Shown: positions 13,969 through 22,773, counted from the stretch's first letter. The stretch: DNA of 36,822 bases from JALVIU01 sp964462295 (GCA_964462295.1 CAYWXH010000012.1:1-36822); one strand, 5' to 3'. Notes: generated by a model from the letters alone, not told the origin. Numbers and translations are program-made.

Positions 13969-15687
13969 ATGGATATAACCAGACTCAAAGAGATAAGAGA
14001 AAAGATGAGAGGAAAACTCTCTACAAGAAAGGGCAATAAGGGGGAGGTACGAGAGATTCTTCTTTGTGCAGGCGCTGCATGTGTTTCTTCCGGAGAGATG
14101 TCTGTAAAAGAGGCTTTTGAAAACGAGATTAAAAAATATGGCATAGAAGATAGGGTAAAGATTGTGGAAACAGGATGTGTAGGGGCCTGTGAAATGGGTC
14201 CTATTGCTATAGTTTATCCTGAAAATGTATTTTATAGAAGACTAAGGCCCCAGATGATTCCTAAAATAGTGAAAGATCACCTTGTTGATGGGAATCCCGT
14301 AAAGAACTTTTTATTTAGAGACCCTAAAACGAGAGAGCCTATATATGCTCATAAAGAAATTCCCTTTTTTAAAAAGCAGCTCAAAATTGCCCTTAGAAAT
14401 ACTGGCTTTATAGACCCAGAAAGTTTGGAAGAATATATAGGAGAAGATGGATATTTTGCACTTTCTAAGGTTTTATTAGAAATGAAACCAGAAGATGTGA
14501 TTGAGGAAATAAAGAAAAGTGGTATACGAGGAAGGGGTGGGGCGGGTTTCCCCACAGGCCTTAAGTGGCAGTTTGTTAGGGCTGCAGAGGGAGATACAAA
14601 GTATGTAATATGCAATGGAGACGAAGGCGATCCTGGTGCATTTATGGATAGAAGTATCTTGGAAGGTGATCCGTTCTCTATTTTAGAGGCGATGACTATT
14701 GCAGGATATGCAGTAGGTGCAAGTCAGGGATATATATATGTGCGTGCAGAATATCCACTTGCGATAAAGAGGTTAAAAATTGCACTCTCTAAGGCATATG
14801 AACATCATCTATTAGGTCAGGGTATACTTGGTACAGATTTTTCTTTTGACATAGAGCTTCGAATTGGAGCGGGTGCCTTTGTTTGTGGTGAGGAGACAGC
14901 ACTTATTGCCTCAATAGAGGGGAAACGAGGTATGCCAAGACCGCGTCCCCCATACCCTGCCCAAAAGGGATTATGGGGAAAACCTACGCTTATAAACAAT
15001 GTAGAGACACTTGCAAATATACCAGCCATAATCCTTAAAGGTGCAGATTGGTTTTCATCTATTGGGACGGAAAAAAGTAAGGGAACAAAGGTCTTTGCCC
15101 TGGCTGGAAATGTGCAAAACACAGGACTTGTAGAGGTGCCTATGGGTATTACATTACGAGAGATTGTATATGAGATAGGTGGAGGGATACCTCGGGGGAA
15201 AAAGTTTAAGGCAGCTCAAACAGGAGGGCCTTCTGGTGGATGTATTCCTGCAGAGTATCTTGATACACCTATAGATTATGATTCCCTTAAAGAATTGGGT
15301 ACAATCATGGGCTCTGGGGGGCTTATCATCCTCGATGAAGATACATGTATGGTAGGTCTTGCAAAGTTTTTCTTGGAATTTACCCAGGAGGAGTCTTGTG
15401 GAAAATGCCCTTCCTGTAGAATAGGTACAAAGAGAATGCTCGAGATTTTAGAAAGGATAGAGAATGGAGAGGGTAAGGAAGAGGATATTGATAAACTTAT
15501 AGAACTTGGTGAAAGTATTAAAAAAGGTTCTCTCTGTGGACTTGGGCAGACTGCTCCAAATCCTGTTTTATCTACTATAAGATACTTTAGAGATGAATAT
15601 ATGGAACATATAAGACAGAAAAAATGTCCATTTAAGGACAAAAAAGCTTCAGGCAAACCAGATCTTGTTACTACATATACAAAATAA
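13969..15687 (+). CDS. NuoF-like flavoprotein (NADH/FMN/[4Fe-4S]) subunit of formate dehydrogenase
   Basis: This 572-residue diaphorase subunit has an N-terminal [2Fe-2S] thioredoxin-like domain (Cys33, Cys38, Cys70, Cys74), then the NADH/FMN domain (GRGGAGFPTGLKW, CNGDEGDPGAFMDR, GAGAFVCGEETALI), a SLBB-like part and the C-terminal cluster site SCGKCPSCRIGT...LCGLGQTAPNP. It probably transfers electrons between NAD and the formate dehydrogenase. HydB/HymB-type relatives usually end in two more [4Fe-4S] ferredoxin repeats; this one stops soon after KKCPFKDKK without them. The ATG at 13969 with AAGGGGG before it is better than an in-frame ATG at 13936, which lies inside the previous gene. Confidence 0.92.
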   Translation: MDITRLKEIREKMRGKLSTRKGNKGEVREILLCAGAACVSSGEMSVKEAFENEIKKYGIEDRVKIVETGCVGACEMGPIAIVYPENVFYRRLRPQMIPKIVKDHLVDGNPVKNFLFRDPKTREPIYAHKEIPFFKKQLKIALRNTGFIDPESLEEYIGEDGYFALSKVLLEMKPEDVIEEIKKSGIRGRGGAGFPTGLKWQFVRAAEGDTKYVICNGDEGDPGAFMDRSILEGDPFSILEAMTIAGYAVGASQGYIYVRAEYPLAIKRLKIALSKAYEHHLLGQGILGTDFSFDIELRIGAGAFVCGEETALIASIEGKRGMPRPRPPYPAQKGLWGKPTLINNVETLANIPAIILKGADWFSSIGTEKSKGTKVFALAGNVQNTGLVEVPMGITLREIVYEIGGGIPRGKKFKAAQTGGPSGGCIPAEYLDTPIDYDSLKELGTIMGSGGLIILDEDTCMVGLAKFFLEFTQEESCGKCPSCRIGTKRMLEILERIENGEGKEEDIDKLIELGESIKKGSLCGLGQTAPNPVLSTIRYFRDEYMEHIRQKKCPFKDKKASGKPDLVTTYTK

Positions 15688-15704
15688 TTAAAAAGGAGGT
15701 TTTT

Positions 15705-16541
15705 ATGACTTTAGGGTTTATGATACCTGAGGAAATTTTGGAAAAATTTAGACATATATCTAAATCAAAGATTAAACTTCCCATATACAAAATGTTGTTG
15801 TTAGGTTTTCTTGCAGGTGCATATATAGCATTTGGGGCGCAGCTTGCTACTATGGTGGGGCATGATGCCTCTAAGTTCTTAGGTGTTGGATTTGCAAAAT
15901 TTCTTTTTGGTTCCGTATTTTCTGTAGGACTTATGTTAGTAGTTATTGGAGGTGCGGAACTTTTTACAGGTAATAATTTAATAGTTGTAGGAGTGCTTAC
16001 CAAAAAGGCTACATGGTCTGGACTTTTTAGAAATTGGTTTTGGGTATATATAGCAAATTTTATAGGTTCTATAGTTGTAGTTTATCTTATGTTCTATACA
16101 GATCTTTGGAAAACAAATAATTTTGGTGTAGGAACATTTGCTTTAAAAATAGGACTTGCAAAGGTACACCTTACATGGACAGAGGCCTTTACAAGGGCAA
16201 TACTTTGTAACTGGCTCGTATGTCTTGCATGTTGGATGGCTATTTCTGCAAAGGATATTATAGGTAAAATATTTGCTATATATTTTCCTATAATGGCTTT
16301 TGTTGCATCAGGTTTCGAGCACAGTGTAGCAAATATGTATTTTGTGCCTATGGCTATAATGCTTAAGGGACAATCTCCATTGGTTTTAGCATCAGGGGTT
16401 TCATCTGATATGCTTTCTGGGCTTACTTGGAATAATTTTATTGTCCATAATCTTATCCCAGTAACTCTTGGAAATATTGTAGGGGGTGCCCTTTTGGTGG
16501 CTACGATCTATGTCTTAATTTACTGGAAAAAGGAGGGATAG
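15705..16541 (+). CDS. Formate/nitrite transporter family channel (FocA-like)
   Basis: This 278-residue FNT-family membrane protein would form a pentameric channel for formate or related anions. Family marks include GGAELFTGNNL, an NFIGSIVV segment, CWMAISAKDIIGK and GFEHSVANMYF, whose His is the conserved pore His, plus about six hydrophobic helices. The C-terminal part NIVGGALLVATIYV is typical. The ATG at 15705 has AAAAGGAGG and lies 17 nt after the NuoF-like gene; the formate dehydrogenase gene begins 2 nt after its stop. The FNT family also moves nitrite and hydrosulfide, but the position between two formate dehydrogenase subunit genes argues for formate. Confidence 0.92.
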   Translation: MTLGFMIPEEILEKFRHISKSKIKLPIYKMLLLGFLAGAYIAFGAQLATMVGHDASKFLGVGFAKFLFGSVFSVGLMLVVIGGAELFTGNNLIVVGVLTKKATWSGLFRNWFWVYIANFIGSIVVVYLMFYTDLWKTNNFGVGTFALKIGLAKVHLTWTEAFTRAILCNWLVCLACWMAISAKDIIGKIFAIYFPIMAFVASGFEHSVANMYFVPMAIMLKGQSPLVLASGVSSDMLSGLTWNNFIVHNLIPVTLGNIVGGALLVATIYVLIYWKKEG

Positions 16542-16543
16542 TT

Positions 16544-19243
16544 TTGGAAAATAAAGAGATTTTTCAGATAACTATAGATGGTAAGAAAGTAGAGGCAAGG
16601 CCTGGACAGACAATTTTGGATGTGGCAAAGGCCAACAATATATATATCCCTACCTTGTGTTATCACGAAAAATTAGAGCCCACAGGTGCATGTGGATTAT
16701 GTATAGTAAAGATAAAAAATGCTCCAGGGTTTAAGAGATCTTGTGCTACTCCTGTTACAGATGGAATGGAAATAATAACCACTTCTCCTGAAATAGAAAA
16801 GGTAAGAAAGGATATTCTTGATCTTTTAATCTCAGACCACCCCCTTGAGTGTTTTAGCTGTGAAGCAAACGGGAGGTGTGTATTACAGGATCTTGCATAT
16901 AGATACGGTATAAAAGAGTCCTCTTTTGGAGACCTTTCCAGAAATATTCCCCTTGATGAATCTAATCCATTTATAGTAAGAGACCTTTCTAAATGTGTAT
17001 TATGTGGAAGATGTGTCCAGGCCTGTAATGATGTGCAGATGCAAGGTTCTATAAATTTTGGCTATAGAGGAATAAATGCAAAGATTATTGCAGGTGCTGA
17101 TGAAGACCTTTTCTATAGTAATTGTGTTTACTGTGGTCAATGTGTAGCGGTTTGCCCTGTAGGTGCCCTTGAGGTAAAAGTGGCTATGGGCAAAGGTAGG
17201 GAATGGGAGCTTAAGAAGGTTACTACGATATGCCCCTACTGTGGAACAGGTTGTGAATTTGAGCTTAATGTAAAGGGAAATGAAGTAGTAAAAGTAACTA
17301 CCAGAAATGATCATCCTGTAAATAGTTTTGCCCTTTGTGTAAAAGGGAGATTTGGTTTTGACTTTATAAATCATAAAGATAGACTTACTAAACCCTTGAT
17401 AAAAGAGAATGGGGCATTTAGAGAGGCTACATGGGATGAGGCATATGAAGTCATATATAAGAGATTTAGTGAATTGAAGGAAAAATATGGTTCAGATGCA
17501 TTAGCTGGTTTTGGTTCTGCAAAGGCAACTAATGAGGATAATTATCTTTTCCAAAAATTTATAAGGACGGTGTTTGGTACAAACAATGTAGATCATTGTG
17601 CCCGCTTATGTCATGCGTCCACCGTAACAGGTCTTGCGCGAACTTTGGGCTCAGGTGCTATGACAAATTCCATAGCAGAGTTTGAAGATGCAGATGTGAT
17701 CCTCGTTACAGGTTCTAATCCTACGGAAAACCATCCAGTGATTGCCCTTAAGATTAAGAAAGCAGCAAGAAAAGGTGCAAAGATCATCGTTGTTGATCCA
17801 AGGAGGATAGAACTTGTTGATTTTACTACTATGTGGTTAAGACAAAGACCAGGATCTGATGTAGCATGGATAAACGGTATGCTCCATGTAATTATAAAAG
17901 AGGGGCTAATAGATGAAGAGTTTATAAAGACTCGTACAGAGGGTTTCGAAGAACTCAAAAAGGTAGTAGAGAAATATACACCTGAATATGTAGAGAAGCA
18001 GACAGGAATCAGAAAAGAAGACCTTATAGAGGCAGCAAGGATCTATGGAAGTGCAGATAAAGCATCTATCGTATACGCAATGGGTATAACTCAACATGTT
18101 CAGGGAACACAGATGGTAATGAGTCTTGCCAATCTTGCTATGGCCACAGGTAATGTAGGAAGACCCTCTACCGGAGTGAATCCCTTAAGAGGACAAAACA
18201 ATGTACAGGGTGCATGTGATGTAGGTGTATTGCCTAATGTGTATCCTGGATACCAGAAGGTTTCCCTTCCAGAGATAAAGAATAAATTTGAAAAACTGTG
18301 GGGGACACCCCTTTCAGATAAGGTAGGTCTTACGATTATAGAAATTATAAATGGAATACATGAGGGAAAGATAAGAGGACTCTATATGATGGGAGAAAAT
18401 CCAAGACTTTCTGACCCAGATGCCCACCATGTAGAAGAAGCTTTGAAAAAAGTCGATTTCCTTGTAGTTCAAGACCTTTTCCTTACTGAGACGGCACAAT
18501 TTGCTGATGTAGTACTACCTGCTGCAAGTTTTGCTGAAAAAGATGGAACCTTCACAAATACAGAGAGAAGGGTCCAGAGAGTAAGAAAGGCTATTGAACC
18601 TATAGGGGATGCAAAACCAGATTGGCTTATAGTTACAGAGCTTGCTAATAAATTTGGTTTTAACTGGCAATATTCTCACCCATCGGAAATTATGGATGAG
18701 ATCGCAGAGGTTTCCCCGATTTATGGTGGTATAAGTTTTGATAGAATAGAAGGAAAGGGTCTTCAGTGGCCATGCCCCACAAAGGATCATCCAGGGACTC
18801 CTATTCTTCATGTTGATAGATTCAATAGACCAAATGGACTTGGAAAGTTTATGCCGGCAGAGTATCAAGAACCACCTGAGCTTCCTGATGATGAATATCC
18901 ATATCTTCTTACAACTGGTAGGACCTTATTCCATTGGCATACGGGAAGTATGACGAGAAGGTCTTATGGATTAAATGAAATCCTGAAAGAAGGTTATGTG
19001 GAGATAAGTCCTGAAGATGCAGAAAAGATTGGGATAGAGAAGGGAGAGTTTCTGTATGTTTCATCTCGTCGTGGGAAGATAAAGATAAAGGCTAAAGTGA
19101 CAAAGAAGGTAGCCCCTGGTGTTGTGTTTATACCATTTCATTTTGCAGAGGCTGCGGCAAATGAGCTAACTATTTCAGAGTTTGACCCTATATCTAAGAT
19201 TCCTGAGCTTAAGGTCTGTGCTGTAAAGATAGAGAAGGCATGA
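16544..19243 (+). CDS. Formate dehydrogenase catalytic subunit with fused NuoG-like Fe-S domains
   Basis: This 899-residue enzyme oxidises formate (or reduces CO2) at a Mo or W bis-MGD site. The N-terminal electron relay holds a [2Fe-2S] domain (Cys39, 50, 53, 67), a NuoG-type His99/Cys103/106/112 cluster and two ferredoxin clusters (Cys151-161 and 194-204). The catalytic part has its own [4Fe-4S] ligands (Cys230, 233, 237, 265). In DHCARLCHAST, Cys356 stands at the position of selenocysteine in E. coli FdhF, next to His357, so this is a Cys-type enzyme. The C-terminal cofactor domain ends with IPFHFAEAAANELT. The start is a TTG, 6 nt after AGGAGGG. There is no Tat signal, so it is cytoplasmic. 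It works with the NuoE- and NuoF-like subunits. Confidence 0.94.
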   Translation: MENKEIFQITIDGKKVEARPGQTILDVAKANNIYIPTLCYHEKLEPTGACGLCIVKIKNAPGFKRSCATPVTDGMEIITTSPEIEKVRKDILDLLISDHPLECFSCEANGRCVLQDLAYRYGIKESSFGDLSRNIPLDESNPFIVRDLSKCVLCGRCVQACNDVQMQGSINFGYRGINAKIIAGADEDLFYSNCVYCGQCVAVCPVGALEVKVAMGKGREWELKKVTTICPYCGTGCEFELNVKGNEVVKVTTRNDHPVNSFALCVKGRFGFDFINHKDRLTKPLIKENGAFREATWDEAYEVIYKRFSELKEKYGSDALAGFGSAKATNEDNYLFQKFIRTVFGTNNVDHCARLCHASTVTGLARTLGSGAMTNSIAEFEDADVILVTGSNPTENHPVIALKIKKAARKGAKIIVVDPRRIELVDFTTMWLRQRPGSDVAWINGMLHVIIKEGLIDEEFIKTRTEGFEELKKVVEKYTPEYVEKQTGIRKEDLIEAARIYGSADKASIVYAMGITQHVQGTQMVMSLANLAMATGNVGRPSTGVNPLRGQNNVQGACDVGVLPNVYPGYQKVSLPEIKNKFEKLWGTPLSDKVGLTIIEIINGIHEGKIRGLYMMGENPRLSDPDAHHVEEALKKVDFLVVQDLFLTETAQFADVVLPAASFAEKDGTFTNTERRVQRVRKAIEPIGDAKPDWLIVTELANKFGFNWQYSHPSEIMDEIAEVSPIYGGISFDRIEGKGLQWPCPTKDHPGTPILHVDRFNRPNGLGKFMPAEYQEPPELPDDEYPYLLTTGRTLFHWHTGSMTRRSYGLNEILKEGYVEISPEDAEKIGIEKGEFLYVSSRRGKIKIKAKVTKKVAPGVVFIPFHFAEAAANELTISEFDPISKIPELKVCAVKIEKA

Positions 19244-19273
19244 ACTCGCAGTATAATAAAAAGAGGTGCAAAG

Positions 19274-20266
19274 ATGGAAAAGATAAAATTAGGTGTTTTA
19301 GGCATATCTAATCATTTTATAAAAAGGGTATTTTTCCCTTTGTTGGAGTCTTCGCTTATAGAAGTCTATGCTTTGGCAAGTAGGAGTCCTGATAAAGCAC
19401 GAACTTTTTCTGAAAAGTACGGTATAGAAAAGTGGTATGGTTCATATGAGGACCTTTTAGAAGATAAGGATATAGATGCAGTCTATATACCACTTCCTAA
19501 TCACTTACATCTTGAGTATATAAAAAAGGCTGCAGATGCGGGAAAACATATTTTATGTGAAAAACCTCTTACCTTAAGCTACAAAGATACAGAAGAGGCA
19601 GTTAAATATGCAAAGGACAAAAAGGTATTACTTATGGAAGCCTTTATGTATAAATTTCACTCCCAGTGGTTAAAGGCAAAGGAGCTTATAGAGAGAAGAG
19701 AGCTAGGAGAGATTCAGACAATTCATACTTATTTTTCTTACAACAATCCAGATCCAGACAACTATAGAAATAATCCTGACTATGGTGGGGGAGTACTTTT
19801 AGATATAGGCGTATATGCTGTATCCACTGCAAGATTTTTATTGGGAAAAGAACCTGATAAGGTTCTTGCTATACTTGAGAGAGAAAGATTTGGTGTAGAT
19901 ACCTTGGTTTCAGGAATACTCTATTTTGGCAAATCTCGTTCTCTTTTTACCGTATCAGGGCTTACTTTTCCATGGCAAAATATAGAAGTTTATGGGACAG
20001 GAGGGACTCTCTTTATAGAAGTGCCATTTAACACATATCCTGATGTACCTGCACATGTAAATGTAACAACATCTATAGGACAAAGGACCATTTCTTTAGG
20101 ACCAGAAGATCATTATCTTTTGGAGTTTGAGTATTTTGCGAACGCTATTCAAAGAGGAATATCTCTTAAACATTTAAATGAAGATTCTATATTAAATGCA
20201 AAGACTATAGATGCATTATTCCTATCGGCAAAAGAGGGAAGATGGGTAGATTTAAATGAACTATAG
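19274..20266 (+). CDS. Gfo/Idh/MocA-family oxidoreductase
   Basis: This 330-residue NAD(P)-dependent enzyme has an N-terminal Rossmann fold (KLGVLGISNHFIKR, where the usual GxGxxG is relaxed) and the family signature CEKPLTL near residue 95, whose Lys is catalytic, followed by LLMEAFMYKFHSQ and the YGGGVLLDIGVYAV segment. Relatives oxidise or epimerise sugars, inositols and their derivatives; this one resembles the glucose-fructose oxidoreductase/dihydrodiol dehydrogenase branch. It starts 30 nt after the formate dehydrogenase gene with an AAGAGGTGC site, so it may be co-transcribed, but no functional link to formate is evident. Its 3' end overlaps that of the convergent mobA-like gene. The substrate is unknown. 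Confidence 0.9.
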   Translation: MEKIKLGVLGISNHFIKRVFFPLLESSLIEVYALASRSPDKARTFSEKYGIEKWYGSYEDLLEDKDIDAVYIPLPNHLHLEYIKKAADAGKHILCEKPLTLSYKDTEEAVKYAKDKKVLLMEAFMYKFHSQWLKAKELIERRELGEIQTIHTYFSYNNPDPDNYRNNPDYGGGVLLDIGVYAVSTARFLLGKEPDKVLAILERERFGVDTLVSGILYFGKSRSLFTVSGLTFPWQNIEVYGTGGTLFIEVPFNTYPDVPAHVNVTTSIGQRTISLGPEDHYLLEFEYFANAIQRGISLKHLNEDSILNAKTIDALFLSAKEGRWVDLNEL

Positions 20267-20289
20267 GAGGGAGATGGCCCTCCTATAGT
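20260..20289. terminator. Shared stem-loop between convergent oxidoreductase and mobA-like genes
   Basis: A perfect 12-bp stem (ACTATAGGAGGG with CCCTCCTATAGT) with a 6-nt loop covers the ends of both convergent genes. Neither strand has a good U run after it, so it may stop transcripts weakly or protect their 3' ends. Confidence 0.6.
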
Positions 20290-20842
20290 CTTCCCATGTG
20301 TTTATATTTATAAAAGATTTAAGCTCTGGATCGTACTTTCTTATAATTTCTTCTTTTAGATATAAAGTTTTTACTTTTTTATATAAATTTTGAATCTTAT
20401 ATTCTCCCTCTGATATCTGTTTCTTAAGGTGTGGGAGGATATTTCTATTATATAGTGCAAAGAGGGGTTCAGGATATCCTCTTACAACAGGTACAATTAT
20501 ATCTACATCCTTTCGATAGGTACACATGCCCTTTATGAGCTCTATATTTAATCCTGGCATATCAGTACCTATTATAAAGTTCCATTCCTTGTCTGTATGC
20601 ATAAGAGCAGTATATATTCCAATTATGGAAGAGGATATTTTTATTTCTTCTATAATCAAATTTTTATACCTCTTAAAATCTTCTTGTTGATCTTTTTTTA
20701 TAACTATATATATATCTTTGTCAAAATATAGGCTTAAATTTTCTATTATTATATCTATCAAAAATCTATCTTTTATTTTTATAAAGGATTTACAGAAATT
20801 TATTCTTTTGCCCTTTCCTCCGGCCAAAATGTATGCATTCAT
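20261..20842 (-). CDS. mobA: Molybdenum cofactor guanylyltransferase-like protein (MobA-like)
   Basis: This 193-residue nucleotidyltransferase would attach GMP to molybdopterin to make the dinucleotide cofactor used by formate dehydrogenase. It begins with the NTP-binding YILAGGKGKRI (4-14) followed by CKSFIKI, and has the metal-binding GTDMPGL in the middle and the PEPLFALY motif that marks MobA proteins. The length fits the family (about 190-200). The loop after LAGG is somewhat unlike the consensus GxSxRMGxxK, so specificity (GTP or CTP) is not certain. The ATG at 20842 has an AAGGAG site. Its place beside the formate dehydrogenase operon supports the cofactor role. Confidence 0.8.
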   Translation of the reverse strand: MNAYILAGGKGKRINFCKSFIKIKDRFLIDIIIENLSLYFDKDIYIVIKKDQQEDFKRYKNLIIEEIKISSSIIGIYTALMHTDKEWNFIIGTDMPGLNIELIKGMCTYRKDVDIIVPVVRGYPEPLFALYNRNILPHLKKQISEGEYKIQNLYKKVKTLYLKEEIIRKYDPELKSFININTWEDYRRAISLL

Positions 20843-20868
20843 TTTTTCTCCTTGTAGTTTAAATATAT

Positions 20869-20897
20869 TTGACAGATTATAGCATATAATATATAAT
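20869..20897 (+). promoter_or_regulatory. Consensus promoter of the secreted three-domain protein
   Basis: TTGACA (20869-20874), exactly 17 bases, then TATAAT (20892-20897). Both boxes match the sigma-70 consensus fully, which predicts strong basal transcription from about 20904. The leader is about 75 nt and contains a perfect 22-base palindrome. Confidence 0.75.
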
Positions 20898-20938
20898 TTA
20901 ATAAATAAAAGAAGATATTTTTCAGAAGGTACTATTTC

Positions 20939-20960
20939 CTCAAAGATTTAAATCTTTGAG
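20939..20960. promoter_or_regulatory. Perfect 22-base palindrome in the leader of the secreted protein gene
   Basis: The arms CTCAAAGATTT and AAATCTTTGAG are exact complements with no loop. It lies about 35 nt after the predicted transcription start and 4 nt before the ribosome site (GGGAGG, 20965-20970). With no spacer it suits a dimeric DNA-binding protein; as RNA it could form a hairpin near the ribosome site. It has no following U run. Confidence 0.55.
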
Positions 20961-20978
20961 AGAAGGGAGGTTGGTAGA

Positions 20979-22670
20979 ATGAAGAGGATTTGGATTTATG
21001 TAAGCATTGTGGCCTTGGTTATCTTTGCTTTCGCCTACCTTGCAGTTTCACAGGAGCTAAATCTTGTTCCCTATGAAGATGAAGAGAATGGCTTTGCCTT
21101 TTCTTATCCAGCAGATTGGGAGCCAGAGGCTACAGAGGGTTTTGTATTTTTTGCGATAGGGGATAATGAACTTAATGTAGGAGTAGTAAAAGAAGAGGGA
21201 GATGGCATAGGAAAGATTTCTCTTTCTGATTTTGCAGAAAAGGAGAAGGGGTATTTACAGCAAAATTTAAAGGGTTTTGAAGAGCTAAGTTTAACTGAGG
21301 TTAATATTGGCGGACAAAAGGCACTATTGCGAATTTATAAGTATAAGATCAAGGTAAGAAAATTTCAATCTCTTGAATACTATATCCAAGGGAAAAATGA
21401 TGGATTTGTTGTAGTATTTGATGGCCCAGCTTCATTTTTTGAAAAATTAAAAAATATAGCAGAAAAATCGATAACTACATTTAAGCTTATAGGAGATGAA
21501 GTTCCTTCTTCTGAGAAGGTAAATGAGCCCAAAATAGTGGGTAGAAAGATTGAACCTATAGTAGAATGGAAAACTTTTGTAGATAATGAAAGAGGTATAA
21601 GTGTTGATTATCCTGTTTCATGGAAGGTTGTTGCTCCCTATGAAGATGTTATATTCGAAATAGACTCTTCAGAAGGGTATCAATTCCAGATACTAAATCA
21701 TAATCTTGGAAAGATGGGAACTGTAAAAGGTTATTTCCGTAGTACAGGAAGATGGCTCAAGAAACACCTAAAGGATTACAATGAATTAGAAGTAAAAAAA
21801 CTTGATAATGGTTATGAAAGGGTATATGAATTTTCTCAAAATGGGGCTATGAGTAAAGTTAGAGAACTCTATTTCACAAAGAAGAATAAAGAGGGTAATA
21901 TTTGGGGATTTACCCTTGTTTTTGTAGCACCAAAAGACAAATTTGATGATGCAAATGAATATTTTGAAAAGATCGCAAAGAGTTTTTCTCTTAATCCAAA
22001 ACCTGTAGCAACTCCTACACCAGCACCTAAAGAGACATCCACTCCTATCCCAACCCCAAAGCCAGAAAAAACACCTATTACTCTCCCAACCCCAAAGGCG
22101 ACAAATACACCTATTACGCTTCCAACTCCAAAACAGGAAAATACACCTATTACGCTCCCAACTCCCCTGTCAGAGAAGAGTCCAGCTCCGAAGAAAGAGG
22201 CTTTAACTCCTAATAAGGACGATTTTGTTTTATATAAGAATCCAAAGGGGCAGTTTCAATTAATGGTCCCAAAAGTACTTACAAAACTCGAAGAAGACGA
22301 TGATTATGTAATCTTTGGCGATATATCGAAAGGTTATATAGTAGCTGCAGGAACTGATCTTATGGATGTAGAAGAAGGGCAGAATATAGATATAGATTTT
22401 ATAATGCAAAAAATAAAAGATGTCTCAGAGGAGATGGGACTTGAGGAACAAAAAATAGTTGATGGCCCAAAGAAATATAAAAATGGGGTTATTATGACTG
22501 TCTCTACACCTAAGTCGCCATTTCCTGGAATGAAAGATACCGCCTATTATGGGGTAATATATTTAGTCCCCAAAGGGACCTATGCTTTAGGGGGTATAGT
22601 TTTATTACCTAAAGATGATTACAATATGTATAAGTTATATATAGATTTTATAATTGATTCTTTAAAATAA
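20979..22670 (+). CDS. Secreted or anchored three-domain PsbP/DcrB-like protein with Pro/Thr linker
   Basis: This 563-residue protein has an N-terminal signal or anchor (residues 4-22) and no lipobox. Two similar domains follow (about 27-170 and 195-335). Each has a YEDEENGFAFSYPADW- or VDNERGISVDYPVSW-like opening and a hydrophobic-aromatic beta pattern, resembling PsbP/DcrB-like folds. A Pro/Thr-rich linker (about 341-412) with TPITLPTP repeats precedes a third domain (413-563) that opens with FVLYKNPKGQFQLMVPKV. Function is unknown; it is probably an envelope or surface protein. It has its own consensus promoter. Three bases after its stop the sequence breaks into a run of Ns. Confidence 0.82.
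   Translation: MKRIWIYVSIVALVIFAFAYLAVSQELNLVPYEDEENGFAFSYPADWEPEATEGFVFFAIGDNELNVGVVKEEGDGIGKISLSDFAEKEKGYLQQNLKGFEELSLTEVNIGGQKALLRIYKYKIKVRKFQSLEYYIQGKNDGFVVVFDGPASFFEKLKNIAEKSITTFKLIGDEVPSSEKVNEPKIVGRKIEPIVEWKTFVDNERGISVDYPVSWKVVAPYEDVIFEIDSSEGYQFQILNHNLGKMGTVKGYFRSTGRWLKKHLKDYNELEVKKLDNGYERVYEFSQNGAMSKVRELYFTKKNKEGNIWGFTLVFVAPKDKFDDANEYFEKIAKSFSLNPKPVATPTPAPKETSTPIPTPKPEKTPITLPTPKATNTPITLPTPKQENTPITLPTPLSEKSPAPKKEALTPNKDDFVLYKNPKGQFQLMVPKVLTKLEEDDDYVIFGDISKGYIVAAGTDLMDVEEGQNIDIDFIMQKIKDVSEEMGLEEQKIVDGPKKYKNGVIMTVSTPKSPFPGMKDTAYYGVIYLVPKGTYALGGIVLLPKDDYNMYKLYIDFIIDSLK
22071..22178 (+). repeat. 36-base coding tandem repeat in the Pro/Thr linker
   Basis: Three units of 36 bases (22071-22106, 22107-22142, 22143-22178) encode TPITLPTPKATN, TPITLPTPKQEN and TPITLPTPLSEK. 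The first 24 bases of each unit are nearly identical, while the last third varies. Such in-frame units can expand or contract, which would change linker length without breaking the frame. Confidence 0.85.
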
Positions 22671-22673
22671 GAC

Positions 22674-22773
22674 NNNNNNNNNNNNNNNNNNNNNNNNNNN
22701 NNNNNNNNNNNNNNNNNNNNNNNNNNNNNNNNNNNNNNNNNNNNNNNNNNNNNNNNNNNNNNNNNNNNNNNNN
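22674..22773. other. Assembly gap of exactly 100 Ns
   Basis: The run has exactly 100 Ns, a conventional placeholder length. The left flank ends in TAAAATAAGAC and the right flank begins with TAAAATAAGAC, an 11-base identity. The two contig ends therefore probably overlap, and the true distance is likely shorter than shown. Confidence 0.95.

Noticed and set aside
15671..16003. 110-residue minus-strand frame opposite the FNT gene
   Set aside because: It is fully antisense to a well-supported channel gene and has no start signal.
17591..17623. Possible selenocysteine (UGA) in the formate dehydrogenase
   Set aside because: The active-site codon (for residue 356) is TGT for Cys, and the frame is open throughout.
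22071..22178. CRISPR-like array
   Set aside because: The 36-base repeat is contiguous, in frame, and encodes a Pro/Thr linker; there are no unique spacers.
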